A DNA stretch of 11,814 nucleotides from Haloarculaceae archaeon (GCA_018609665.1 JAHENN010000308.1:1-11814), one strand, 5' to 3'. Shown: positions 1 through 5,926, counted from the stretch's first letter. The notes: generated from the sequence alone by a model not told the origin. Numbers and translations: made by a program.

Positions 1-140
1 AACACCGACCGCTCGGGCGGGGGGTCGGCGTCCAGCTCCACGGCCGGCGTCACCGCCAGCGAGACCGTCACCGACGAGGGGTCGCGGTCGGCACCGAGGT
101 CCAGAAGCGCCGTCAGCAGGCCTCGCGTGATGTATATCAT
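1..140 (-). CDS. N-terminal fragment of an unrecognised haloarchaeal protein
   Basis: An open minus-strand frame starts with ATG at 140 and runs off the left edge after 46 complete codons. The protein begins MIYITRGLLTALLDLGADRD and continues into a beta-type stretch (SVTVSLAVTPAVELDA), so an N-terminal helix is followed by strands. The start is supported by a TATA-like element (164-169) centred 27 bp upstream, the spacing expected for a leaderless transcript, and no other ATG or GTG lies just upstream in frame. I do not recognise the family with confidence; the opening resembles conserved haloarchaeal hypothetical proteins. The gene is divergent from the small peptide gene at 281. The catalytic or binding part, if there is one, lies outside the window, so no function is proposed. 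Confidence 0.6.
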   Translation of the reverse strand, partial: MIYITRGLLTALLDLGADRDPSSVTVSLAVTPAVELDADPPPERSV

Positions 141-163
141 ACGTGCGGTTCGGCCCTTCCGGG

Positions 164-169
164 TGTAAT
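164..169 (-). promoter_or_regulatory. TATA-like element for the left-edge gene
   Basis: The minus strand reads ATTACA here, centred about 27 bp upstream of the ATG at 140. This is the spacing of archaeal TATA boxes for leaderless mRNAs. It is a sequence inference only. Confidence 0.4.
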
Positions 170-245
170 GCTGTCGGTGACGCCGCCCGTGGTGCTCGGA
201 TTGCCGCCCTTAGTGTCTGTTACCACGATTTCGTTTCTGCAAAAT

Positions 246-253
246 GCTTATGT
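246..253 (+). promoter_or_regulatory. TATA-like element for the 42-aa peptide gene
   Basis: GCTTATGT, preceded by an A-rich CAAAAT that could act as a BRE, is centred about 31 bp upstream of the ATG at 281. It overlaps the left arm of the inverted repeat 249-278, so a protein bound to the repeat would be expected to compete with TBP. Confidence 0.4.
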
Positions 254-278
254 CATCCGGGCGCACCGTGATGACATA
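249..278. repeat. 8-bp inverted repeat across the peptide promoter (candidate operator)
   Basis: TATGTCAT (249-256) and ATGACATA (271-278) are perfect reverse complements separated by 14 bp. The arm centres are 22 bp apart, about two helical turns, so both arms face the same side of the DNA. The repeat runs from the TATA-like element to 2 bp before the start codon, the place for a repressor-type operator. No regulator gene is visible beside it. Chance occurrence cannot be excluded. Confidence 0.4.
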
Positions 279-280
279 CG

Positions 281-409
281 ATGCAGAGCAAACTCAAGGA
301 GTTCCTCGCCGACCACCCGAGGGTAATCAGCGCGCTGTTCACGCTCATGATTCTTCTCTCGCAGGTCGCCCCGGTCATCGCCGGCGGCGACGGGCATTCG
401 GGTCCCTGA
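281..409 (+). CDS. 42-residue haloarchaeal membrane microprotein (DUF7503-like)
   Basis: ATG at 281 and TGA at 407-409 enclose 42 codons. The peptide has a charged N-terminus (MQSKLKEFLADHPR), one hydrophobic segment at residues 15-33 (VISALFTLMILLSQVAPVI) and a glycine-rich polar tail (AGGDGHSGP). Short haloarchaeal peptides of this plan, with an F-L-A-x-H-P-R opening followed by a single transmembrane or signal-like segment, are common and carry the name DUF7503; I recall that number but cannot check it. The segment could be a membrane anchor or an uncleaved signal; no function is known to me. The gene stands alone, divergent from the left-edge gene and converging on the CHAT gene. An overlapping frame starting at 244 lacks any such pattern. 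The promoter carries an inverted repeat, suggesting regulation. Confidence 0.72.
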   Translation: MQSKLKEFLADHPRVISALFTLMILLSQVAPVIAGGDGHSGP

Positions 410-415
410 CCCAAT

Positions 416-547
416 TTACACCCACGTAGCCGCGTCGGTACTCCAGGTGAACTCGCCGTCGATGAAGACGGGGAAGGAAGCCGATTCGAGGTATTCTCGG
501 ACCCGTTCCGTGGCAGCGGTCACTGCCGGCAGGTCCTTTGGAATCAG
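416..547 (-). other. In-frame continuation of the CHAT gene beyond its TAG stop
   Basis: Directly after the TAG at 548-550 the same frame stays open for 43 sense codons and ends at TAA (416-418). The translation is protein-like: LIPKDLPAV, then a helix TAATERVREYLESA, then PVFIDGEFTWS. A closing helix plus a 'P-V-x-x-D-G-E-x-x-W-S' strand looks like the usual C-terminus of haloarchaeal proteins of this kind (from memory, not checked). The simplest reading is that the ancestral protein was 691-692 residues and that TAG arose by one substitution, for example from TAC or CAG. Alternatives are a sequencing error or translational readthrough. With this tail the convergent gap to the peptide gene shrinks to 6 bp. 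Confidence 0.6.
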
Positions 548-2494
548 CTACACCGATCTACTTTCGCCGACGGCCGGCCAGAACTGTGAACCCAATCCCG
601 AGGTACGGGTCGGATGCGGCGTAACCTGGAGCCGGTATCGGTCGGGACCGACCGAGTCCACCTCAGCGACCCACGGTATCTGCCCCCTGGCTTGTACGAT
701 GTCGGCGTTGCCGTCGCCGAGGACGAAATACTGTGAGCCAACGATGCTGCGGGCTTTGGCGACGGAGAGAGCGCCGTCGAGCGGGAACCCCCGGTTCAGG
801 AGGCGGGCCATCGTCTTCCCGATACGGAGCGCGCCCTCGTCAAGAACCTCCTCGAAGGTCACGACCCCTGCGACGGCGCCCTTCTCGATGAGCTTCTGCC
901 CCTGGGTGTAGGAGTGACAGGCGTTGAGGAACGCGATGTCGACGCCGACCGCCTCCAGCGAGGCGACGTCGAGCGTTCCGTCGGCACACTCGAAGCCCTC
1001 CTCGCGGACGTGGCCGACGTAGTGGACGTAGTCGAGGTCGGACTCGAAGACGAGCCGGAGTCCCTCGGCGTCGAGGTCGTCGTGGAACGTGACGTCGAAC
1101 GGCAGGTTCAGGTTCGACCCGTAGGCGTCCCGGGCCCTGGTCCCTTCCTCCAGCATGCTCTCCTCGTTGCAGACCACCGCGACCCGGACCTCCTCGTCGT
1201 CCCGCGGCTCCCGTCGCTGCCAGTTCCGGAACGCCTCCGGGATCGTCTTGTTCGCACCGACCGGAACGCCCGGGCCGACCCAGGCCTGGGCAACAGAGTC
1301 CGTGTCGGGCAGGTGGACGACCTCTCCCGGCGTGGTCGCCTCTCCGAATCCCTCGTCCGGCCCCGACCGGTTCGGGACGGCCGTGGACTCACCGCCCTCC
1401 GTCGGTGCCCCGTCGTGGACCTTCACCGCCGCCAGGTCGTTGACGAGGAACGGGGCCGCCTCGATGCCCATCCGGGTCGGCTGGACGTGGGCCGTCCGCC
1501 GCCACTTCGGGAGGTAGTCCTCGATGGAGTCGAACGCAACCTCCAGATACGCTGCCAGGCGCGCCGCGGGCGGTCGCCCGTACAGCCCCTCTAAGTCGAC
1601 GTCGAGGTCGTCGTCGAGCTCCGCCCGCTCGTACAGGACGACCTCCCTGGGGCTTTCGGTCCGGACGAGACAGTCCATGAAGAAGATCCGCTTGAGCGTC
1701 CGCTCGACGGTCTGCTCGAACCCGCCGCGGCCGTCGAGCCCGTGTCGCGTCCCCTCGACCACCAGCGCCGGGCTCTCGGCCGGAGCGATTCTCGCACCCA
1801 GGTAGTACGACAGCGGCGCCGCGGGCAGGACGTACTCCAGGGCCGGCGGTAACTCGATGCGGACGTCCTCCGCCGGCGGTTCGAGCCCCGCCGGAACGGA
1901 GAGGTCGTCTCCGACCTCGAGGGCCGGCGGGTGCCCGCGGAGCGTCGGGTACGAGCGCTTGCTCCCCAGGGTCTTGAGTTCGTTCCCGAACGTCGAGACG
2001 GCCCGCATCACGTCCGTCGGGTCCTCGGTCGTGGTGAGCGTCGTCGCCGGGCGTTCGTGCAGCGACCGGGCCCCGACGACCACCGTCTCCGGCGACGGCA
2101 GGTCGATGGCCAGGTTCTTCGCCCGCTTTTCGACCTCGAACGGGCCGTCCAGGTCGACGTAGAGCTTCAGCGGACCCGACAGTTCGACGGTGTAGTTGCC
2201 GTCCGGGAAGGTCTCGCGGCCGAACACCTCCACTTCGGTCACGTCGCCGGATTCGTGGACGAACGACCCGCCCGTGGGAACGAACTCGAGCCGGTCGGTC
2301 GCGACGGCGACGGCGACGTCGGTCGGGTACCGGAACCGGTCGTCGTCGACCGGTTCCGGCGAGACGCCGCCGCCCGTCCGTATCGTGTAGTTCCGCCGGT
2401 CGATCCGGTCGTCGATGCGGATGCCACCCTCCGGAAGCGTCTCGATGGAGACCCTGGAAGCGCGGCCGTCGGATGGGCTGTCACCCGCCACCAT
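548..2494 (-). CDS. CHAT-domain (caspase-like) protein
   Basis: The 648-residue product carries a C-terminal CHAT domain, a clan CD (caspase/separase-like) cysteine-protease fold. The expected His sits in HYVGH (H495) at the end of a strand (LDYVHYVGH) and the expected Cys in AFLNACHS (C526), 31 residues later. The domain spans about 435-600 and ends with YFVLGDGNADIV. The first 120 residues are beta-rich, and residues 210-350 hold a mixed region with LPPALEYVLPAAPLSYYLGA. There are no TPR repeats, signal peptide or membrane segments, so it is probably cytoplasmic. The family is known from haloarchaea as a stand-alone protein; substrate and trigger are unknown. Start: ATG at 2494 with a TATA-like element 26 bp upstream. 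The frame continues beyond the TAG (see 416-547), so this may be a truncated version. The CHAT domain itself is complete. Confidence 0.85.
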   Translation of the reverse strand: MVAGDSPSDGRASRVSIETLPEGGIRIDDRIDRRNYTIRTGGGVSPEPVDDDRFRYPTDVAVAVATDRLEFVPTGGSFVHESGDVTEVEVFGRETFPDGNYTVELSGPLKLYVDLDGPFEVEKRAKNLAIDLPSPETVVVGARSLHERPATTLTTTEDPTDVMRAVSTFGNELKTLGSKRSYPTLRGHPPALEVGDDLSVPAGLEPPAEDVRIELPPALEYVLPAAPLSYYLGARIAPAESPALVVEGTRHGLDGRGGFEQTVERTLKRIFFMDCLVRTESPREVVLYERAELDDDLDVDLEGLYGRPPAARLAAYLEVAFDSIEDYLPKWRRTAHVQPTRMGIEAAPFLVNDLAAVKVHDGAPTEGGESTAVPNRSGPDEGFGEATTPGEVVHLPDTDSVAQAWVGPGVPVGANKTIPEAFRNWQRREPRDDEEVRVAVVCNEESMLEEGTRARDAYGSNLNLPFDVTFHDDLDAEGLRLVFESDLDYVHYVGHVREEGFECADGTLDVASLEAVGVDIAFLNACHSYTQGQKLIEKGAVAGVVTFEEVLDEGALRIGKTMARLLNRGFPLDGALSVAKARSIVGSQYFVLGDGNADIVQARGQIPWVAEVDSVGPDRYRLQVTPHPTRTSGLGSQFWPAVGESRSV

Positions 2495-2516
2495 GCGTAT
2501 TTGGCGCGCGGTTGCG

Positions 2517-2524
2517 GCAAAAGC
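2517..2524 (-). promoter_or_regulatory. TATA-like element of the CHAT gene
   Basis: The minus strand reads GGCTTTTGC, centred about 26 bp upstream of the ATG at 2494, in the 46-bp gap after the preceding co-directional gene. This suggests that the CHAT gene has its own promoter. Confidence 0.4.
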
Positions 2525-2540
2525 CTTCGGGGCTTCGGGG
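2525..2540. repeat. Tandem 8-bp direct repeat
   Basis: CTTCGGGG occurs twice head to tail (2525-2532 and 2533-2540), filling the space between the stop codon of the 222-aa gene and the TATA-like element of the CHAT gene. It covers the position of the BRE and could be a regulator site or a chance GC-rich duplication. Confidence 0.5.
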
Positions 2541-3209
2541 CTACCCCAGCCCGACGAATCCGCGGAGCGTGTCGAGATACAGCGGCACCATCCGGCGGCG
2601 AGACCCGCCGACCGCGTCCCGGATCGCCGGGCGAACGTCCTCGAACAGCCCCTCGCCGTGGCCGACCAGCAGCCGGTCGGCGTCGTACTCCGTCAGCGAC
2701 CGCGGCGGTACCGCACGGAGCATCGGGTGGACGCCCAGCCGCTCGCCCGGCGCCCGGAAGTACGAGACGGTCCCGAGCGCCTCCGGGACGACGAGCGTCT
2801 CGCCGTCGAACAGCGCGCCCTCCTGCCAGAACGGGTTGTCGACGACCCGCTCGAGGGCGAAGTCGCCGACGCCCTCGGAGAAGCGGACCACCGGCGCGTC
2901 GAGGCTATCCTCGACGCCGCTCATCCAGTCGGGGACGTACACCGGGACGTCGTGGCGGGTCGCCACCGCCGCGGCGTCGCGCTCGTGTCGGTCCAGTAGC
3001 ACCACGACGCCGCCGACCTCGCCGTACTCCGCCAGCAGGTCGTCGACGCCGTCGGCGTCGACCGGGTCGACGACCCACAGCTGGCCATCGCTCTCGACGG
3101 CGTGGGAGGCACGCTCCATCGTCTCCTCGGGGTATGCCAGCCAGCCGACGCCGCCGTCGAAGCGGTCGATGACCGTCAGGTCGGCCGCGCCCGAGCCTTT
3201 CATTCCCAT
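2541..3209 (-). CDS. Degenerate metallo-beta-lactamase-fold-like protein
   Basis: This 222-residue acidic protein has the layout of a small MBL-fold hydrolase but not its metal site. In order there are an N-terminal beta-hairpin with GVGWLAYPEE (20-29), LWVVDPVDADGVDDLLA (44-60), VVVLLDRHERDAAAVATRHDVPVYVP (68-93), GALFDGETLVVPEALG (131-146) and LLVGHGEGL (180-188). The segment DRHERD (73-78) falls where the HxHxDH metal motif is expected and keeps only the second His, and Glu replaces Asp in the usual G-D-x-L. The Gly-His-Gly near the C-terminus is kept. It may therefore be a non-catalytic or redirected relative; the fold assignment comes from pattern reading and is moderate. Start: ATG at 3209 with a TATA-like element 28 bp upstream; Met3 is an alternative. 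Confidence 0.65.
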   Translation of the reverse strand: MGMKGSGAADLTVIDRFDGGVGWLAYPEETMERASHAVESDGQLWVVDPVDADGVDDLLAEYGEVGGVVVLLDRHERDAAAVATRHDVPVYVPDWMSGVEDSLDAPVVRFSEGVGDFALERVVDNPFWQEGALFDGETLVVPEALGTVSYFRAPGERLGVHPMLRAVPPRSLTEYDADRLLVGHGEGLFEDVRPAIRDAVGGSRRRMVPLYLDTLRGFVGLG

Positions 3210-3234
3210 GCGCGAGGGTTCGACCCCCGGTCGG

Positions 3235-3240
3235 TTAAAT
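3235..3240 (-). promoter_or_regulatory. TATA-like element of the 222-aa gene
   Basis: The minus strand reads ATTTAA, centred about 28 bp upstream of the ATG at 3209, in otherwise GC-rich DNA. It supports that start and a leaderless transcript. Confidence 0.5.
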
Positions 3241-3330
3241 GCCGCAGTTCGGCGCCGACCGCGGCCGTCCTCGTGGCCGCCGAGCAGCGCCGGATGTCGG
3301 CGCGGTCCCGACGACCGCCTTCGATGTCGC

Positions 3331-3621
3331 TCAACCCAGCCGGTCGGTGTCGATGTCCCGTCCCGGCGGCGAGACGATCAGAAAGCCCCGGAAGTGCATC
3401 AGCTCGCCGCCCATGTCGCGGATCTCGCGGGCGAACCCCGCGGCCAGCTCGTTCAGCTCCCCCTCGACGTTCAGCACGAGCACGTCGTCGCGCTCGACGT
3501 GGTCGATCCACTCCTCGTCGGGCGTCGAGCCGTCGAGGACGCCCAGGACGACGCGGCCGCCGGCGTCCGGTTCGTCGAGTTCCCCCTCGGCGGTCTGCAG
3601 GTCGAGGTCCAGGTCGCTCAT
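3331..3621 (-). CDS. DUF5779-like conserved haloarchaeal protein
   Basis: This 96-residue acidic protein starts MSDLDLDL and contains GRVVLGVLDGSTPDEEW (22-38), VLVLNVEGELNELAAGFARE (47-66) and GGELMHFRGFLIVSPPG (71-87), ending IDTDRLG. This pattern matches the haloarchaeal family I know as DUF5779, of unknown function; the number is from memory. The alternation of hydrophobic strands and a single amphipathic helix suggests a compact alpha/beta domain. There are no Cys residues, no membrane segment and no catalytic motif that I can see. It is encoded alone between two co-directional genes, with a 121-bp gap downstream and 48 bp upstream. A TATA-like T5 tract lies 27 bp before the ATG at 3621, so it probably has its own leaderless transcript. 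Confidence 0.8.
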   Translation of the reverse strand: MSDLDLDLQTAEGELDEPDAGGRVVLGVLDGSTPDEEWIDHVERDDVLVLNVEGELNELAAGFAREIRDMGGELMHFRGFLIVSPPGRDIDTDRLG

Positions 3622-3642
3622 GTCCGAGTTCTCCGCGGCCTG

Positions 3643-3650
3643 GCGAAAAA
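3643..3650 (-). promoter_or_regulatory. T-tract: TATA-like element and possible terminator
   Basis: The minus strand reads TTTTTCGC here. It is centred about 27 bp upstream of the ATG at 3621 and so fits a TATA element for the DUF5779-like gene. The same T5 run lies 20 bp downstream of the stop of the 87-aa gene (3670), where a U-tract could end that transcript. One short element may serve both purposes. Confidence 0.4.
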
Positions 3651-3669
3651 GCCTGCCGGCCTGCGCGCG

Positions 3670-3933
3670 TCAGTCGAGGACGTCGCCGTCGGCCCGCAGC
3701 TCCGCGGCGTCCTCGAGGAGTCCCTCGACCTGCTCGGGGAACAGCGCCGCCTGGACCTCGTTGCCGTCGGCGTCCCGGGCGACGAACTTGACCTGGCCGT
3801 CGCCGAAGGCCCGCAGCGTCGCCTCCTCGGCGTCGAACAGCTTCGCCGTCGCCTCCTTGTCCGGCGGCCCGACGTTCTCGATGCTGCCCTCTTTCAGCTC
3901 CATCATGAACGGGTCGAGGTCGAGGTAGAGCAC
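3670..3933 (-). CDS. Unrecognised 87-residue acidic haloarchaeal protein
   Basis: The 87-residue product begins (M)LYLDLDPFMMELKEG, followed by a central part VGPPDKEATAKLFDAEEATLRAFGDG, a strand pair QVKFVARDADGNEVQAALF and a C-terminal helix PEQVEGLLEDAAEL. I see no Cys, no transmembrane segment and no known motif. I do not recognise the family by name, but the clean acidic composition and the upstream promoter make it a real gene. The start is a GTG at 3933: a TATA-like GGTAAGTT (plus-strand reading, 3957-3964) is centred 28 bp upstream, the same distance as at neighbouring genes. Internal ATGs at residues 10 and 11 are the alternative and would give about 78 residues. The gene is divergent from the XPB-type helicase, sharing a 139-bp promoter region. 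Confidence 0.7.
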   Translation of the reverse strand: MLYLDLDPFMMELKEGSIENVGPPDKEATAKLFDAEEATLRAFGDGQVKFVARDADGNEVQAALFPEQVEGLLEDAAELRADGDVLD

Positions 3934-3956
3934 GACCGCGGCTACGGCCGCCGGGC

Positions 3957-3964
3957 GGTAAGTT
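3957..3964 (-). promoter_or_regulatory. TATA-like element of the 87-aa gene
   Basis: The minus strand reads AACTTACC, centred about 28 bp upstream of the GTG at 3933. It favours that GTG over the internal ATGs as the start. Confidence 0.4.
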
Positions 3965-4007
3965 CCTCCGCCGTGGCGGGCCGTCCGTCGCGGTCGCCGA
4001 ACGCCGC

Positions 4008-4033
4008 ATCCGGCCGACCCGCGGCGGCCGGAT
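4008..4033. repeat. 9-bp inverted repeat upstream of the helicase gene
   Basis: ATCCGGCCG (4008-4016) and CGGCCGGAT (4025-4033) are perfect reverse complements around an 8-bp loop. Two further base pairs form outside a single mismatch. The repeat ends 8 bp before the TATA-like element of the helicase gene, inside the divergent promoter region. It could be an operator or a cruciform; in GC-rich DNA such repeats also arise by chance. Confidence 0.4.
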
Positions 4034-4041
4034 ACGCGACG

Positions 4042-4048
4042 CTTTTAC
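4042..4048 (+). promoter_or_regulatory. TATA-like element of the helicase gene
   Basis: CTTTTAC is centred about 28 bp upstream of the GTG at 4073. It supports that GTG as the start of a leaderless mRNA. Confidence 0.5.
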
Positions 4049-4072
4049 TCGCCGACGACCTACGTCGCGGCA

Positions 4073-5926
4073 GTGACCGACGACGGACCCGACGAGGCGC
4101 CGGTCGACATCGACGTCTTCTACGACGCCCTCGAGGACCGCGCGCGGCCGGTCGTCACGGCGACGGAGGTGGCCCGGGTCGCGGACTGCTCGCAGGCGGC
4201 GGCCGTCGAGGCCCTCGAGACGCTCGCCGCGGAGGGGCGCCTCGAGCGGCTGGACGCCGCGGCCGACCCGGTGGTGTGGTTCCCGGCCGACTACCGCGAG
4301 ACGGCGGCCCGCGAGCGGCTCACCGTCTTCCCCGAGCGGCGGGAGATCGTCGCCGACCGGCCCTCGCAGTTCACCCGCGCGCGACTGTCGCAGTTCGCCC
4401 GGCTCGAGGAGACCAACCACGAGGGCGGCTACCGGTACGTCGTCCGCGAGCAGGACGTCTGGAGCGCGCCCGCCGAGACGCTGGAGGCGCTGCTGACGAC
4501 GGTGCGGTCCGCGCTCGGCAGCCGGTACGACGCCCTCGAGGAGTGGATCGAGGGCCAGTGGGAACGGGCCCACAGGTTCCGGCTGCGGACCCACGAGGAC
4601 GGCTACGTCGTCCTCGAGGCGCAGAGCGCCGACCTGCTGGGCAACGTCGCCGAGCGACATCTCGAGGACGGCCTCCTCCGGGCGCGGGTCGACGACGAGA
4701 CCGCCTGGGTCGACGCCGACCGGACCGCCGAGCTGAAGCGGACGCTGTACGAGGCCGGCTACCCCGTCCAGGACCGCCGCGAGCTGGCGTCCGGCGACCC
4801 GCTGCCGGTCGAGCTCGACGTCGAGCTGCGGCCGTACCAGGCCGACTGGGTCGCCCGGTTCGCCGACGCCGGCTCCGGCGTCCTGGTCGGCCCGCCCGGG
4901 TCGGGCAAGACCGTCGCCGCCCTCGGGGTCATGGCCGACGTCGAGGGCGAGACGCTCGTGCTCGTCCCCTCGCGGGAGCTGGCCGGCCAGTGGCACGAGC
5001 GGATCCTCGCCGACACGACGCTGACCGCCGACCAGGTCGGCGAGTACCACGGCGGCAGCAAGGAGGTGCGGCCGGTGACGATCGCGACGTACCGGACGGC
5101 CGGCATGGACCGCCACCGGTCGCTGTTCGACTCCCGGGAGTGGGGGCTCATCGTCTACGACGAGTGCCAGCGGATCCCCTCGCCGGTGAGCCGCCGGAGC
5201 GCGAGCCTGCAGACGAAACACCGGCTCGGGCTGTCGGCGACGCCGGTCCGGGGCGACGACCTCGAGGACCAGATCTACACGCTCGTCGGCCCGCCAATCG
5301 GCACCGACTGGGAGGCGCTGTTCGATGCGGGCTACGTCGCCGAGCCGGAGGTCGAACTCCGGTATCTGCCGTGGGACTCCGAGACGGCGAAAAACGAGTA
5401 CGGCGCCAGCGGGGGCCGCGAGAAGCGCCGGCTCGCGGCGACGAACCCGGCGAAGATCCCGGAGATTGAGGCCATTCTCCGGGCGCATCCGGGCTCGAAG
5501 GCGGTCGTCTTCGTCGAGTACCTCGACCAGGGCGAGGCGGTGGCCGAGGCGCTCGGCGTGCCGTTCATCAGCGGCGAGACGCCGCACGCCCGCCGGAGCC
5601 GGCTGTTCGACCGGTTCCGGGCGGGCGACGTCGACACGCTCGTCGTCTCCCGGGTCGGCGACGAGGGCATCGACCTGCCGGACGCCGAGGTGGCGGTCGC
5701 CGCCTCGGGACTCGGCGGGTCGCGCCGGCAGGGCGCCCAGCGGGCCGGCCGGACGATGCGGCCCGCCGGCAAGGCGCGGATGTACGTGCTGGCGACGCGC
5801 GGCACCCGCGAGGAGGAGTTCGCCCGCGAGCGGACCCGCCACCTGGCCGCCCGGGGTGTCAGCGTCCGGGAGGGCGAGTCGGCGGTCTTCGGCGAGCCGG
5901 GGCCGGGCGACGCGGCTCGGCAGTAG
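4073..5926 (+). CDS. rad25: XPB/Rad25-type superfamily 2 DNA helicase
   Basis: This 617-residue ATP-dependent DNA helicase of the XPB/Rad25 group is expected to act in DNA repair or promoter opening. Residues 1-75 look like a winged-helix domain (VVTATEVARVADCSQAAAVEALETLAAEGRLERL is helix-turn-helix-like). The helicase core starts near 250 (ELRPYQADWV). Motifs visible are GPPGSGKT (273-280, Walker A), PSRELAGQW (299-307), YDECQR (362-367, motif II as DECQ rather than the more usual DExH), LSATP (387-391), GDEGIDLP (529-536) and QRAGRTMRP (556-564). After LSATP the sequence runs PVRGDDLEDQIYTLVG, collinear with the XPB region that holds the RED motif; here RED is RGD (393-395). The start is a GTG with a well-placed TATA element. 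Haloarchaea often have more than one such helicase, so the precise paralogue is uncertain. It is followed after 31 bp by the acyltransferase gene. Confidence 0.88.
   Translation: MTDDGPDEAPVDIDVFYDALEDRARPVVTATEVARVADCSQAAAVEALETLAAEGRLERLDAAADPVVWFPADYRETAARERLTVFPERREIVADRPSQFTRARLSQFARLEETNHEGGYRYVVREQDVWSAPAETLEALLTTVRSALGSRYDALEEWIEGQWERAHRFRLRTHEDGYVVLEAQSADLLGNVAERHLEDGLLRARVDDETAWVDADRTAELKRTLYEAGYPVQDRRELASGDPLPVELDVELRPYQADWVARFADAGSGVLVGPPGSGKTVAALGVMADVEGETLVLVPSRELAGQWHERILADTTLTADQVGEYHGGSKEVRPVTIATYRTAGMDRHRSLFDSREWGLIVYDECQRIPSPVSRRSASLQTKHRLGLSATPVRGDDLEDQIYTLVGPPIGTDWEALFDAGYVAEPEVELRYLPWDSETAKNEYGASGGREKRRLAATNPAKIPEIEAILRAHPGSKAVVFVEYLDQGEAVAEALGVPFISGETPHARRSRLFDRFRAGDVDTLVVSRVGDEGIDLPDAEVAVAASGLGGSRRQGAQRAGRTMRPAGKARMYVLATRGTREEEFARERTRHLAARGVSVREGESAVFGEPGPGDAARQ

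Noticed and set aside
244..429. Plus-strand 61-codon frame overlapping the peptide gene
   Set aside because: Its product is basic and without pattern, and it starts upstream of the supported leaderless start. The frame starting at 281 gives a recognisable charged-hydrophobic-glycine peptide.
548..550. Pyrrolysine coding as the preferred reading of the TAG
   Set aside because: No pyl gene is visible in the window and Pyl is rare in Halobacteria. A substitution or sequencing error is simpler; it is kept only as an option to test.
3211..3232. GGTTCGACCCC, resembling a tRNA T-arm
   Set aside because: The stem pairs only partly, the upstream sequence is the start of a coding region, and no acceptor, D or anticodon arms are found.
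2473..5469. Very long plus-strand open frame (998 codons) and other long antisense frames such as 3200-6076 on the minus strand
   Set aside because: GC-rich haloarchaeal DNA leaves long stop-free shadow frames. These are rich in Arg, Pro and Ser, show no domains, and overlap genes with clear motifs and promoters.
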